Below are positions 38,515 to 48,239 of a stretch of 64,000 nt of DNA, piece by piece. Source of the DNA: Nitzschia sp. DOCU1 (Eukaryota > Bacillariophyta > Bacillariophyceae > Bacillariales > Bacillariaceae). The stretch is taken from NCBI GenBank assembly GCA_951394045.1, contig OX595997.1, positions 1,426,001-1,490,000 on the forward strand, written 5' to 3'. Both the position numbers and the translations under genes were made by a program. The notes under the pieces are model-generated. The model was not told the origin of the DNA. It was given only the letters and a program-made list of their open reading frames with translations, and made no database searches. Every line of letters starts with the position of its first letter. The first letter of the stretch is position 1.

Positions 38515-39655
38515 TCATGCTTCTACCACAAAGGCATGAAGTAGTATGACAAAGGTCGTGTCGTCGTCGTGTGGACAAGGTTTGAGCGCTTCCATGCCAT
38601 CGCTAAAACCCATTCCACTCTCTTCCATAGAGATCGCCATGTAGTACTGATAGGAGCAATCGCCATTGTTATAGCTGATTTCAATGACCACATAGTTGGG
38701 GCCTGATGTAAATTATGCGAGAGAGACAATGCCGGGGGTGAGACGATGTATCCGGAATCCAAGAAGCGCGAGCTGCGCCACAATGTCGTTTCCACGTACC
38801 ATCTTCCAGTAATGTGATTGTCTTGTACTCAGGCTCCAATGGATCTAGTACCATTTCACCAGCTCCGAGACTTTTTACTTTGTAGGTATCGCTGTTCTCG
38901 ACTCGTTGCCAGCCGTCCAGCGCGTTGTAATGGTGTTGGATAGCGTGGTTCATAAACGAAATGTCGTAGGTTTTTTCAGTGGCAGGCCGGTTGGGCGAGC
39001 TCTCCATAATGGCAACCTGAGCCAAAATCGAATACGTCATGCCGTCACTGGCACATGTCGTCACGATTTGGAATCCATTGGTAGCTCCAAAGCCGTCATG
39101 CATCCCGACCACCAGCTTGTGCTCGTAGTCACAGACGGTAGCCGAAGCCTGACTATGGATGGCTAGGTGTGCATAGTTCTCATCCACTTCCAGGACCATT
39201 ATCGTTTCCTTGTCACTGGAGATTGTTTGACCTATTGGCACGCCGACGAAGCGGTTGGAATAGCCATAAATCCGCTCGGACCTGCCATAGTCATTAATGG
39301 CGACGATCCTGGCTTCGACGCGGTAATTCACCACGATATTGTAGGTTCTCCAATCTTCTTCGAGTGGAGAAGAAGAAGCACCGTAACGAGGAGTCACAAC
39401 AGAGTTGTTGTCACCACTTGCGGTGGAAGTATGGGCATGATGATGCCCTTCATCTCCCATTAGTTTCGTCGCTTCGAGAAGTCCCAGATTCGTTCCTGAA
39501 ACTTGTTGTCGTACCATGCCAGTAAATGTGGCCAATAGCATGAGCACGATAGCGGCCCACAGGAACGAAAGCCTTGCCTGCACGTCCTCGTCTCTGAACG
39601 CAGGAGCTTCCTCATCCACAGGAGTGATCCTGGTGGCTGGCCGAATCTTGATCAT
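38515..39655 (-). CDS. Hypothetical single-pass membrane protein (two exons)
   Basis: Exons 39655-38800 and 38702-38515 joined over a 97-bp intron (GTACGTGG...TTTACATCAG) that restores the frame exactly; 347 residues. A transmembrane helix (LSFLWAAIVLMLLATFTGMV, ~28-47) follows a short polar N-terminus, so most of the protein is lumenal or extracellular. The remaining ~290 residues are beta-rich with several Cys (ATVCDYE, TTCASDG, GDCSYQYY, KPCPHDD). The C-terminal exon encodes YVVIEISYNNGDCSYQYY and ends in a hydrophobic VILLHAFVVEA. A His cluster (GHHHAH) lies after the helix. I do not recognise the family. Without the intron the frame would end in a basic tail that interrupts the beta pattern. 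Confidence 0.65.
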
Positions 39656-41062
39656 GGTGTTGCCTGGTATTGTATGGGTGAGGATTGTTGGACTGGGCAA
39701 ACTCTTGACGCAGAGTGGTGTTTGTGAGCAAACAGTTTCCTCGGTTCTTCCATAATACAATCGTCCCTAATACCGAAACCGAATATCGACGATTAGCCCA
39801 ACAAGATCTTTTCCAAAGAGTCTTATTGACTTCGCTTCCACGAGTCTTCGCATCTGTTATCGCTCGGCCCCGATCTCGCTGGCCGTCACAAAAGGGATGA
39901 GATGGCACCGCATTAGGACTTGTTCCTCGGTACTCTTTGCGTTCTGTTTGATGGTTTGGATGACTGTACGGGTCCGCTTTTATTATTAATAGGGTGTCCA
40001 TCCAAGAATTCACCAGGAAAAGGGTCGGTCGGGCCCAAGGAGACTTCCCGATTGAAGGAAACCAGAAGCCACAAAAACGAACCACAGGAATGAAATAAAT
40101 ATGCTCCCTGGTGTTGCCAACAAGGAAGCGGGACGATGTATCGGCCTCTCAACTGACCCCTCCTCTGCATTTATGTGAAAACGCCGAGGGCATCGCATCC
40201 AAAGAACAATAGGGCGATCCGATCGCACTCCAGGACAGGAATTGCTGCGAAGAGGTGTTCTGCACCATCCGCCTACTGCTCTCTATGCAAACGTGTAGAG
40301 TCGTCCCTAGTGCCCCACCAACTACTGTTCTCGTGAATGACGGTGATGATCATCCTATAGCCGCCATCGTCAAAAGTAGTGTTCGATGATATGCTGTGAT
40401 GGGTCTTCGCTTTTCGTGCTCCGTCGCCGTTCTCGTCTTCATCATGGTCGATTTTCTGAACGATCATCCGTGTGTTTGTAGCCATTATTCATACCTATGA
40501 CATAACTTTGATTTTGACTCGCCCGATCTATTTCAACCATTTTCCCGCCAAAAACTTGAGGCGGCGCCCACGCGTTTCGCGGGTCGTGCAAGCCCGCCAA
40601 ATTCCTAGGAAGGAACTGGTAGCCACGTGCATAGGGCATTGGAAAAGCCCTTTATGTGTGTCTTCAGGCTCCAAGATGTAGATTGGGTTCCAAATTCTTT
40701 ATTATGGCGAAATAGCACGACTGCTCCCTTGGAAAGAGTAAAAGAGGTCGAGCCCGGCGTCTCCCTCCAACCTCAACTAGCCTTTGTGTGAGTAGAGCAG
40801 TTATTCTCCGCCACGGTCGTCGACTGTCCCACTAAAACAAAACAACCCTTTTGCAAGTGTTTGTATTCCGGTGCCCTTTCGCTTGCACAACACTTTCTTA
40901 GACGACTCCGAAGTTGTGGTTGTTTGATTCCAACTGGTGGTAGTTTGGCAATTTTTCTCATTGTCCATCACTTCTACGTAGTTCCTTTCCTCGTCCAATA
41001 AGCAAAAACGCAAGCAAACTCTGCAGGTCGACTATACGATACGATTGCAGATAAAAAACACC
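39656..41062. other. Long intergenic region
   Basis: About 1.4 kb without a supported gene. A minus-strand ATG frame at 40273-40485 (70 codons, Asp/Glu-rich start) is the only frame with protein-like composition, and is too short to call. No repeat or RNA gene recognised. Confidence 0.4.
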
Positions 41063-42229
41063 ATGATGATTCTCTGGAAACAATCCTTGGCCTTTGTGGC
41101 AAGTGGCCTGGTTCTGGTCCAAGGCCGGATATTGCAAGGCGATGACGAACGCGTTCGCACCGATTTGGTGCGATTGATTCCGTTCGATGTACAAATCGCC
41201 ATGACTGGTCCTGCAGACAAGGTGAACGTGTATGCGCTCACGGATATTGTCACGGATTGGATGACCGATTCCTTCAAAGCCAAGTCAGAAAATCAAGCCT
41301 TGTTTAGCAACGCTACAACCTTTGATAGTCTCGGCTTGGAAGTCCGGTCGCGACGAAAGTTGCAGGACGCTGGGACGGGTGGCATTCAGCTGTACACGGC
41401 CAGTTATGAAGGCGTGTCGCTCTGGGAACGACGTGGCTTGACGACGCCTCCCATGGATCCCGAGATTGTCGAGTTGATTGAGCGTGCGACCTTTTTGGAG
41501 GACAATCAGTTGTTGGCTCTCTTGCGCTCGGCGGAACCCTATACAGGATTGGGCGAAACCGTGGTGGATGTCCGAGCCTATGTCGCTGCACCGACAGCGG
41601 CACCCAGCGATGGTGGTGGCAGCAATGATAATAATCTGGAGATTATTATCATTATTGCGATCGTTGTGGCCTGTCTGGCCTTTGGATTGTTGATGTTTGC
41701 GGTCATTTGGGCCTGGCGCACCGACCAGAACAAGCGGGAGGTGTACAAGGGCGACCGAAGTCTCCCTCGTATTGATGTTCCCACTGGCTCGGAAGAGTCG
41801 GACTACAATGAAGAGAAGTCGCCGACGGGTATGACGCCACCCGCTGCGATTGATCCTATCAGCCCTTCCACTCTTCCCTCCGAAATTGCGTCGTCTCCCA
41901 ATGAATACCCTGATTCCATCATTTCGGAAGACATCTCGACCAGTTTGACGGCGTATTACCGATCAGGTATGGCCGGATACTCCAACGCTGGAGGAACTCG
42001 GGGTTCTAGTGGACCGCGAGGAGCAGACCTCAATGATGCTGCTAGTATGAGCAGTATGGACTCGTACGGATACTCGTTGGACGGGTATGCACCCAGCTTG
42101 GGGCCCGCTCCTCAGGGATATCCAGTGGGGCCATTCAATGGTATGGTCAAGGATCCTGATACGGACTATTCGGATGACGACGCGGGAACATTTTCGAGCA
42201 AGGATGGAGACGAACAAGAAGAACAATAG
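41063..42229 (+). CDS. Single-pass membrane protein with acidic cytosolic tail
   Basis: 388 residues from ATG 41063 (first of ATGATG). Signal peptide (LWKQSLAFVASGLVLVQG), an ectodomain of ~150 residues with mixed alpha/beta pattern (FDVQIAMTGPADKVNVYALTDIVTDWM), a short linker YVAAPTAAPSDGGG, a transmembrane helix (IIIIIAIVVACLAFGLLMFAVIW) and a ~160-residue cytosolic tail that is Ser/Pro/Tyr-rich and ends acidic (DGDEQEEQ). The layout matches the PT-rich proteins at 10487-12221 and 43442-45691, but here the PT repeat is reduced to PTAAP. The tail has many SP and YxxxL-like sites that could be phosphorylated. Function unknown. Confidence 0.7.
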   Translation: MMILWKQSLAFVASGLVLVQGRILQGDDERVRTDLVRLIPFDVQIAMTGPADKVNVYALTDIVTDWMTDSFKAKSENQALFSNATTFDSLGLEVRSRRKLQDAGTGGIQLYTASYEGVSLWERRGLTTPPMDPEIVELIERATFLEDNQLLALLRSAEPYTGLGETVVDVRAYVAAPTAAPSDGGGSNDNNLEIIIIIAIVVACLAFGLLMFAVIWAWRTDQNKREVYKGDRSLPRIDVPTGSEESDYNEEKSPTGMTPPAAIDPISPSTLPSEIASSPNEYPDSIISEDISTSLTAYYRSGMAGYSNAGGTRGSSGPRGADLNDAASMSSMDSYGYSLDGYAPSLGPAPQGYPVGPFNGMVKDPDTDYSDDDAGTFSSKDGDEQEEQ

Positions 42230-43441
42230 ACACAGGTATAGATAGGGAAACTGTAGGGCGACGACGAAACACTGTCGACCGATGCTGTCAGAAGCCCTGG
42301 GTGCGTGCAAGGGCTTTGGTGCATATAGCAAAGTATGGCATTACATGTTACATAATAGGAATTGTTTTCAAAAAAGGCGTATTTTGTCGACAAGTATGCA
42401 TGATGCTTGGCCAGCACTTGCAAAATCACGCATACTATGCATTCGTCTGCCACGGACGTGGAGCGGGTGCCTTTCGGCACTGTTGAACGTTGTCCTTGTG
42501 CTGGGGATAGCTGCAGCACATCTGATGGATTGAATGGATAGCCCGCCTCTTTGCGGCATCCTCAGAAAATGCAACTACTAGTAGCTACGTAGTTTGTAGA
42601 CGCCAAGTCGTTGCAGTACAAGAACAGTACTGCAACCCCCTCTTTTAATAGTTGCGTTCCTTTCTCTTCATATTGATCTCCCAGCCACACCAGTCTGAAG
42701 ACACCGCTAGCTACTAGATCGTTCTCTCCTATGATATAGATACTTGGACGCAGTTTACTCTTGCTTTCGGCGCTAGTAGTAGTATTTGTTCTACCGTAGC
42801 TAATCTGCGGAAAGATATAAGCGCTCTACGTAGCGACGCGTTCCTTTCTCTTATAAGTCTGACCTCCCAGCTAAACCAGAATGAAGACACCGCTAGCAAG
42901 ATTGTTCTCTGATAGAAATAGCCATACTTGCACGCAGTACCTAGTAGTTCTACTTCTTCTAGCGGCGAATAATAATGGTCGACACGTATGACCCCAGGAT
43001 TTGTGTGGTAGATAGAGCGAGTTCGACCTACAACGGATTTCGGAGTATCGCGCAGCAGGATAAATATTTGCAGAGCATGAAACTACCGGCATCCAATTTC
43101 TTGGATAGTGATTTATATTTTTCCGTTCACGTACGCAAGCAGGGGCGAACTGTTTAGTTACTTAGGTGAGTTGCTTCCGAACGTCAGCTCGGCGACATTG
43201 TGTGACATACGATAGGCCATAGTAAAAGCTTCGCCTGGTGCGCCCCACCTAGGATTTTGTCATTTTTGGCCAGCGCCGCAACAGCTATGACAAAGTAGTA
43301 CCTCAAAAGCAAACCGAGAATGTCGATGACCTCAAACATAAGAAAGTAGCTTATCATCCTCATCAGACTGTGTGGTTTGTCTGTGACGATTTGAGAATAG
43401 GAGTGTCCGTGATTGATATCCAATTATATCTTGTTAAACGT
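42230..43441. other. Intergenic region with a diverged duplication
   Basis: Two ~120-bp segments starting at 42654 and 42838 (offset 184 bp) share GCGTTCCTTTCTCTT, CCTCCCAG or ATCTCCCAG, and GAAGACACCGCTAGC. CTAGTAG-type words are dense here. No coding frame is supported. Confidence 0.5.
42654..42960 (+). repeat. Two-copy diverged direct repeat (184-bp period)
   Basis: Copies start at 42654 and 42838. Shared blocks are separated by small indels, so this is an old local duplication. Confidence 0.7.
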
Positions 43442-45691
43442 ATGGTCATGAAATGCTCAGAGAACCGTCCAACCCGATCACAAAAAAAGAGACTACGATT
43501 GCAATCCCATCAGCCGCCGGATCAAGCCTCCGAGAGTCTGCAACCGCAATCCGACATGTTGCTTCGAAGAAGAATTGTAGTGGGGCGTCGAACTAGATAC
43601 ACGCGGTCTCTGCGAGCTGCGGGAACCGTGCTTATATATTGCGTTATTCTGGCCATAAGCTGCTTTGTGTTGGTCAGTGCCCAAGATATTGTTCCTATTC
43701 CAGATAATGATGCTGTCGCCCTCATCGAGGACGCTATTGAGGCAAACTCCACCCTACTCCCGACTGTGGTAGAGCCTTCTACATTGGCCCCAACGGGAAA
43801 TCCCACTTCACCAACGACGCCCCCCACTGCTGCCCCCACCAGTCCCACTGCAGGTCCGACGCCGGGACCAACAATAACTGTGTCTCCCAGCAACATGCCA
43901 ACCATGACCGTCAAGCCCAGCAACATGCCATCCGTCTCTCCCAAGCCATCGGTATCATTAAGTCCCTCAGTCAATCCATCAGAATTTCCATCCTACTTCC
44001 CGTCGAGCAATCCTTCACCTGGGCCCACTCCGGTGCCCTCGATAAGTCATGAACCTACGTTATCAGCCGCACCCACGATAACTCCTCGTCCTACTTTATC
44101 CCGCCCGCCAAGTGATCATCCATCGATGTTTCCCTCTGGCAGTCCTTCTGGCATGCCGACGATCAGTCCAGCTCCGAGCTTCCAACCGACCGAGTCTCCA
44201 TCTTCTGCACCAACCATATCCCCAATGCCCAGTCATGCGCCATCCATCTCACCTAGGCCAACTGTAACAATGCGGCCCACTGTGACTCCCAGTGTGGCCC
44301 CATCTGGCAAGCCTACGGGGTCGCCAACGGCCCCGCCAACGACGGGACCTCCCACTGATGGTCCGTCCGAATCCCCGAGTGAATTCCCAAGTATCCCCCC
44401 CTCTCGGAATCCAACGATTCCACCAACTATGGAGCCGACTTTGGTGACACTAACAACTGTTCAAAAAGACATTTACATGTACTTGGATGGACTACCTAGT
44501 GAATTAAATTCAACGCAAGCAAAACAATGGGCCAAGATCACCGAAAACCACATTTGGCAATACTTCAATGACGTGAACAGTTTGGTTCCTGGTGTCATTC
44601 CTGTGAATGTTTCAAGGGTATACAACACACTCATCACTGAACAGATTTTCACCCCCGGGAACGATGGCCTTGGACAGCTGCAGATTCAGTACGTTCAGGC
44701 AATAGACTACGGTATGTACGACCCGGATGCCAATGAAGAACTCCTTCAGAAGCAAATGTTTATTGTTCCATTTCAATACGATGCACAGTCCTACATTGTG
44801 ACGCTTATCGACACGTGGGATCTGCCAAATTGGATTGAATTAACAAACATTTACATGGGGAATACCCAAGCTCCTACCATGTCCCCAAGTCCCGAACCGC
44901 CGCCGGGTGGACAGACAACTAATCTTTCCCAGCGGGCGCTCCGAGTCATCTCTGCAAGTATCGTGCTCGCCTCCATTCTTGTGGTGGCCTTTTTATTTTA
45001 TGATCGTCACCGCAAAGAGAAAATGTACATGCAGACACACGCACGTGACTTTGAGACAATGGAATACGATAATACGGGGCAACCAATTGATTGGAGGAAC
45101 CCGTACAGTCCTACTGGCACGATAGACGGTGGTGGTGGTACGCAACCTGGTACACCATCGCCACCACCACAAGATCGCACTGGTGGCTTACAGGCGACTC
45201 GGAGCCACTCGCCTACGACACAATCCTCAACGGTTGTGGCGGCAACGCCTTCGGCGGCCGGGAATGGCCGCCACAACCGTGCTCCCAGTAGTAATCAGCC
45301 GGGTCATGCCCGAGATAACAGTCGATCGTCAAGTGGCGCTGCCAGTCACCTGTTGTCGACTCCACCGTCGTTGCCGTCGTCGCTGCCAGTGGACCACAAT
45401 AGGCACATCTCCGTCGCCGGGACGGACATTACGGATATTACAATGAGCGATGCTGGTGCGGGAGAATTTGGAAGTGATGGTCCAATTGGTGCGGGTAGTA
45501 TACCAATGCTCCCCACCATTTCCGACGAACAGTATGGGGTTGCAGGCGCATGGTCGCCCATGCATATTCCCGAAGAAGATCCATATGCTACTTCTGGAAG
45601 TCATGACGATGATTCCAATGATGGATCCAGCCATCCCAAACTTGGCCCGTCGCTGTCGGGTTTTCAGATGCAAGTACACGATCTAGAATAG
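43442..45691 (+). CDS. Long PT-rich (SPS/PTxxP repeat) single-pass membrane protein
   Basis: 749 residues from ATG 43442 (a second ATG follows at 43448). After a basic N-terminus comes a signal anchor or signal peptide (GTVLIYCVILAISCFVLVSAQD). Residues ~90-340 consist of short Pro/Ser/Thr repeats (NMPTMTVKPSNMPSVSPKPS, SPSSAPTISPMPS), a mucin-like stalk and likely O-glycosylated. A ~150-residue globular ectodomain follows (YMYLDGLPSELNSTQAKQW to LTNIYMGN), then a transmembrane helix (VISASIVLASILVVAFLFY) and a ~190-residue cytosolic tail rich in Ser, Gly and Asp. Such proteins are abundant in diatoms and probably link the cell surface to the frustule or extracellular matrix, but no function is proven. 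Neighbour of a shorter protein of the same layout. Confidence 0.8.
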   Translation: MVMKCSENRPTRSQKKRLRLQSHQPPDQASESLQPQSDMLLRRRIVVGRRTRYTRSLRAAGTVLIYCVILAISCFVLVSAQDIVPIPDNDAVALIEDAIEANSTLLPTVVEPSTLAPTGNPTSPTTPPTAAPTSPTAGPTPGPTITVSPSNMPTMTVKPSNMPSVSPKPSVSLSPSVNPSEFPSYFPSSNPSPGPTPVPSISHEPTLSAAPTITPRPTLSRPPSDHPSMFPSGSPSGMPTISPAPSFQPTESPSSAPTISPMPSHAPSISPRPTVTMRPTVTPSVAPSGKPTGSPTAPPTTGPPTDGPSESPSEFPSIPPSRNPTIPPTMEPTLVTLTTVQKDIYMYLDGLPSELNSTQAKQWAKITENHIWQYFNDVNSLVPGVIPVNVSRVYNTLITEQIFTPGNDGLGQLQIQYVQAIDYGMYDPDANEELLQKQMFIVPFQYDAQSYIVTLIDTWDLPNWIELTNIYMGNTQAPTMSPSPEPPPGGQTTNLSQRALRVISASIVLASILVVAFLFYDRHRKEKMYMQTHARDFETMEYDNTGQPIDWRNPYSPTGTIDGGGGTQPGTPSPPPQDRTGGLQATRSHSPTTQSSTVVAATPSAAGNGRHNRAPSSNQPGHARDNSRSSSGAASHLLSTPPSLPSSLPVDHNRHISVAGTDITDITMSDAGAGEFGSDGPIGAGSIPMLPTISDEQYGVAGAWSPMHIPEEDPYATSGSHDDDSNDGSSHPKLGPSLSGFQMQVHDLE

Positions 45692-45724
45692 AAATTAATG
45701 ATGCTGATAGTCGCAACTCATAGC

Positions 45725-45732
45725 TACCGGTA
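45725..45732. promoter_or_regulatory. TACCGGTA palindrome
   Basis: One of five copies of this octamer that I noted in intergenic DNA of the window (others at 21584, 34656, 46812 and 47010). Possible transcription-factor site; inference only. Confidence 0.35.
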
Positions 45733-45758
45733 CTTAGCTTCAGTGTAGCGATATTAAA

Positions 45759-46691
45759 CTATGATGGGACGCCTTGAACGTATCGAGACAACTGCCCTAA
45801 CCATTTCAAATCTGCTGGCGTGAAGCTTGCTAACAGTTGATCGGAAGAAGACACGACCCAACAGGAATCTTCGTCGATGCGCTGGAGAACGACTGTTCGT
45901 GCTTCCTCTAAGCCAAGCGCAACGACAGCTCGGTGATTATTAGGGAGTGCCAGTCGCCCACCTTTCGATTGGCGAAGTTGATTTAACGCAGCTTGAACGC
46001 CTTCATCAATCGTTGCAGAATTATTCGCGGACGACTCGTCGCCTAGACGATAAAGAATGGAGCCTGTCTTGGTCAAAAGCAGAATTTGCGTTGCTGGAGT
46101 AACAGACAAATAGGATGCCGCTGCCCATTGAATTTTGTCTTTCCATTCTCCTGAGATCTTATTCTTCGTCTCCGCATTCCATTGTTGCACTAGATCCTTC
46201 TGGAGCAGCGAGGGCCCGCCATTTCCACTGTTGGAACTCCCTCCTTCAACGATGAGTTCTTCCTTTCCAAATTCAATGGCCGCTTGGAACAACACCATCA
46301 GCGAGTAACCAATGGCGATGGTTTCTTCCAGTGACAAGCCTTCTGATCCCAATACAAGCACATGATTCAGTGCTGTCAATGCTATTATGACGGTGCCAAA
46401 AAGCAAACGAACACGAGGTCCTTCCAATCCTGGCACAAAGAACCCGGACCCCCGTTCAATTGCGCCGGACGGTCGGACGTAGACGCCCTTGGTCTTGAGG
46501 TTCTTGCTATTTCCGTCATTGGCAGTATACAATGATGTTGTTGTAATCCAGGAGGCTCGTCCTGATTGGAAATTCTGCAAAATGCACGAATTTCGATTGA
46601 TGTGGACTGTGGAAAAGGCGAGGGATGGGCTCGTGCCGAGTAGCACAGACCCCAAGAAGACGGTGACAAAAGAAATGCTCCTTTTTGCCAT
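45759..46691 (-). CDS. Cytochrome b6f cofactor assembly protein, CCB2/CCB4-like, plastid-targeted
   Basis: 310 residues from ATG 46691. The N-terminus is a signal peptide (FVTVFLGSVLLGTSPSLAF) ending in SLA-F, the diatom plastid motif, followed by a Ser/Arg-rich transit stretch. The mature start KGVYVRPSGAIERGSGFFVPGLEGPRVR (residues ~70-97) is characteristic of the CCB2/CCB4 family (DUF2930), followed by two membrane helices (LFGTVIIALTALNHVLVL and a later IAIGYSLMVLFQAAIEF). CCB proteins attach heme c(i) to cytochrome b6 on the stromal side of the thylakoid. The soluble C-terminal domain is complete for the family. CCB2 and CCB4 are paralogs and I cannot separate them by eye. Confidence 0.82.
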   Translation of the reverse strand: MAKRSISFVTVFLGSVLLGTSPSLAFSTVHINRNSCILQNFQSGRASWITTTSLYTANDGNSKNLKTKGVYVRPSGAIERGSGFFVPGLEGPRVRLLFGTVIIALTALNHVLVLGSEGLSLEETIAIGYSLMVLFQAAIEFGKEELIVEGGSSNSGNGGPSLLQKDLVQQWNAETKNKISGEWKDKIQWAAASYLSVTPATQILLLTKTGSILYRLGDESSANNSATIDEGVQAALNQLRQSKGGRLALPNNHRAVVALGLEEARTVVLQRIDEDSCWVVSSSDQLLASFTPADLKWLGQLSRYVQGVPS

Positions 46692-47501
46692 AGTAGTCCG
46701 TCGGATCAAGATACTCTTTTCGGGCACTACTCGTACGAAGCATAGGAGTGCGCTTGTCCGAGCTACACTATTAACATCGTTACGAAACAAAAGACATCAC
46801 AGCGATCAGGCTACCGGTAGAGGTCCACCCTCCTCTCGTCGACACCCTTCGCCGCAACTTTCTCGTCGGGCGGTCGAGATGGATCGGTCATCTCGCTGTT
46901 GGCATCAATGACGTCATTCCCCTTCGGGTCCTGCCGTCGCGGAGTCGGATTCGGGGTGGCCTTTAGATTGTCCGATACCCATAGTGTGAGCTTGTGCTAC
47001 CGCAAAAATTACCGGTAGGCAGTTGCCTCCCTCATCTTTTAGGAATATGGGCACGCTTGTATCCTTTCAATCAGACAAGCGAACATGTCCATCATGCAAA
47101 AACGACGCAGTGGTGTTTTTTCTCTTCAACCGATCAAGACGCGATGAAGACACATGCTGGCATGCCCCTTCCCATTGAGCCGATGGATTTTTCTGCACGT
47201 TACTCTTGGTGCCACCCTTCACGATCACCACGTTCATCCGAAGAATGCACTATGCCTCTAAAGACCCTTTCAATTTCATCTTTTCTTATCTTAACATTAT
47301 AGTTCTTATCAGCTTAACGACAGAGTAGTCCTGTAGAGTAGTCGATAGAGGTTATGGGGGCTGGAAAGCACCATCGAACGCATTTCTGCTCGCCGGTTCG
47401 CGCATGGCGAAATCGATCCAAAAGTGGGTAAACCGCCTCTTTCCATCGACCCCGCAGGCCCAAACCTTCGTAGACTTGCAATAATAACAACCCAATACTA
47501 G
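46692..47501. promoter_or_regulatory. Intergenic region with two TACCGGTA sites
   Basis: TACCGGTA occurs at 46812-46819 and 47010-47017, upstream of the CCB-like gene. No gene of its own is supported. Confidence 0.4.
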
Positions 47502-48239
47502 CTACCACCAGCTGGGCAGCATCCGGCATCGGGTTCTTCGTACAACTGGTACGTCCTTGGCACTCGCGGCATCGCTGGCACCCAGAATGCGTGCCATGAC
47601 ACGGGAGGGGCGACTCGATCGGATAGCCTTGGCCGACAGCAACCGGGCCTTATCCGTCTTACCAACGACACACCTCTGCCATCGGAGCACCCTCTGGACG
47701 TGAGTCCGTCTGTACTTCTTGGAGGCTGGTAGAAAGCCCCACTCAAGACCACGTACGTGAGTTGGAACGTCGATGGTCTGACTTCCGGCGGCAGCCAAAG
47801 TGTCTTGGACTTCGAGCTCGTCGTGCTCGTCATCATCATCAAAGTAGTCGATGAACTCATCTTCGTCACTACTATCGTCGGAGATGTTCTCTTGACAGCA
47901 GCGGTCAAAGACCTGGTTGGCCTTTACCACCGAGCCTGGCTGCTGCTGACGGAACTCCAGGGCAAGCCGCTGGTTGGACTCCAGGATGTCGTCACGCTCA
48001 TCCCGGGTCCAGAACAACGATGCTTTAGAGTCTGGGACGATTCGTTCCGTTTCTTGGACTTGATTGGCTTCGATATCGAAGCGTACGACTCTGGGCCTCC
48101 GCTTGATCAGCGGCAACCGATGTTGAGGTCGTTTGTGGACGGTGGGCTTGGAAACAGTGACACTACTACGGCTGCTCTTGACGGGGTTAACCTGATTGAG
48201 CAGCCCAGGTGATCGTTCATACGTTGTGGAGACTCCCAT
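47502..48239 (-). CDS. Conserved-looking hypothetical protein
   Basis: 245 residues from ATG 48239. The N-terminal part is basic (KRPQHRLPLIKRRPRVVRFD), the middle is an acidic run (DDSSDEDEFIDYFDDDDEHDE), and the C-terminal part (THVRGLEWGFLPASKKYRRTHVQRVLRWQ, then SAKAIRSSRPSRVMARILGASDAASA) resembles a recurrent domain of unknown diatom proteins with the pattern RGLE...KxYRxxHVxxVLxxQ...SRxxARxxAxxDAxxA. VRFDIEANQVQ near residue 50 is similar to the 'VxFxxxxxVxxI' motif often found ahead of that domain. No signal peptide. Function unknown. Confidence 0.65.
   Translation of the reverse strand: MGVSTTYERSPGLLNQVNPVKSSRSSVTVSKPTVHKRPQHRLPLIKRRPRVVRFDIEANQVQETERIVPDSKASLFWTRDERDDILESNQRLALEFRQQQPGSVVKANQVFDRCCQENISDDSSDEDEFIDYFDDDDEHDELEVQDTLAAAGSQTIDVPTHVRGLEWGFLPASKKYRRTHVQRVLRWQRCVVGKTDKARLLSAKAIRSSRPSRVMARILGASDAASAKDVPVVRRTRCRMLPSWW

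Noticed and set aside
43522..43974. Minus-strand frame of Gly/Val/Leu repeats opposite the PT-rich gene
   Set aside because: A mirror of the Pro/Thr repeat codons; the plus frame has the signal peptide, ectodomain and membrane helix.
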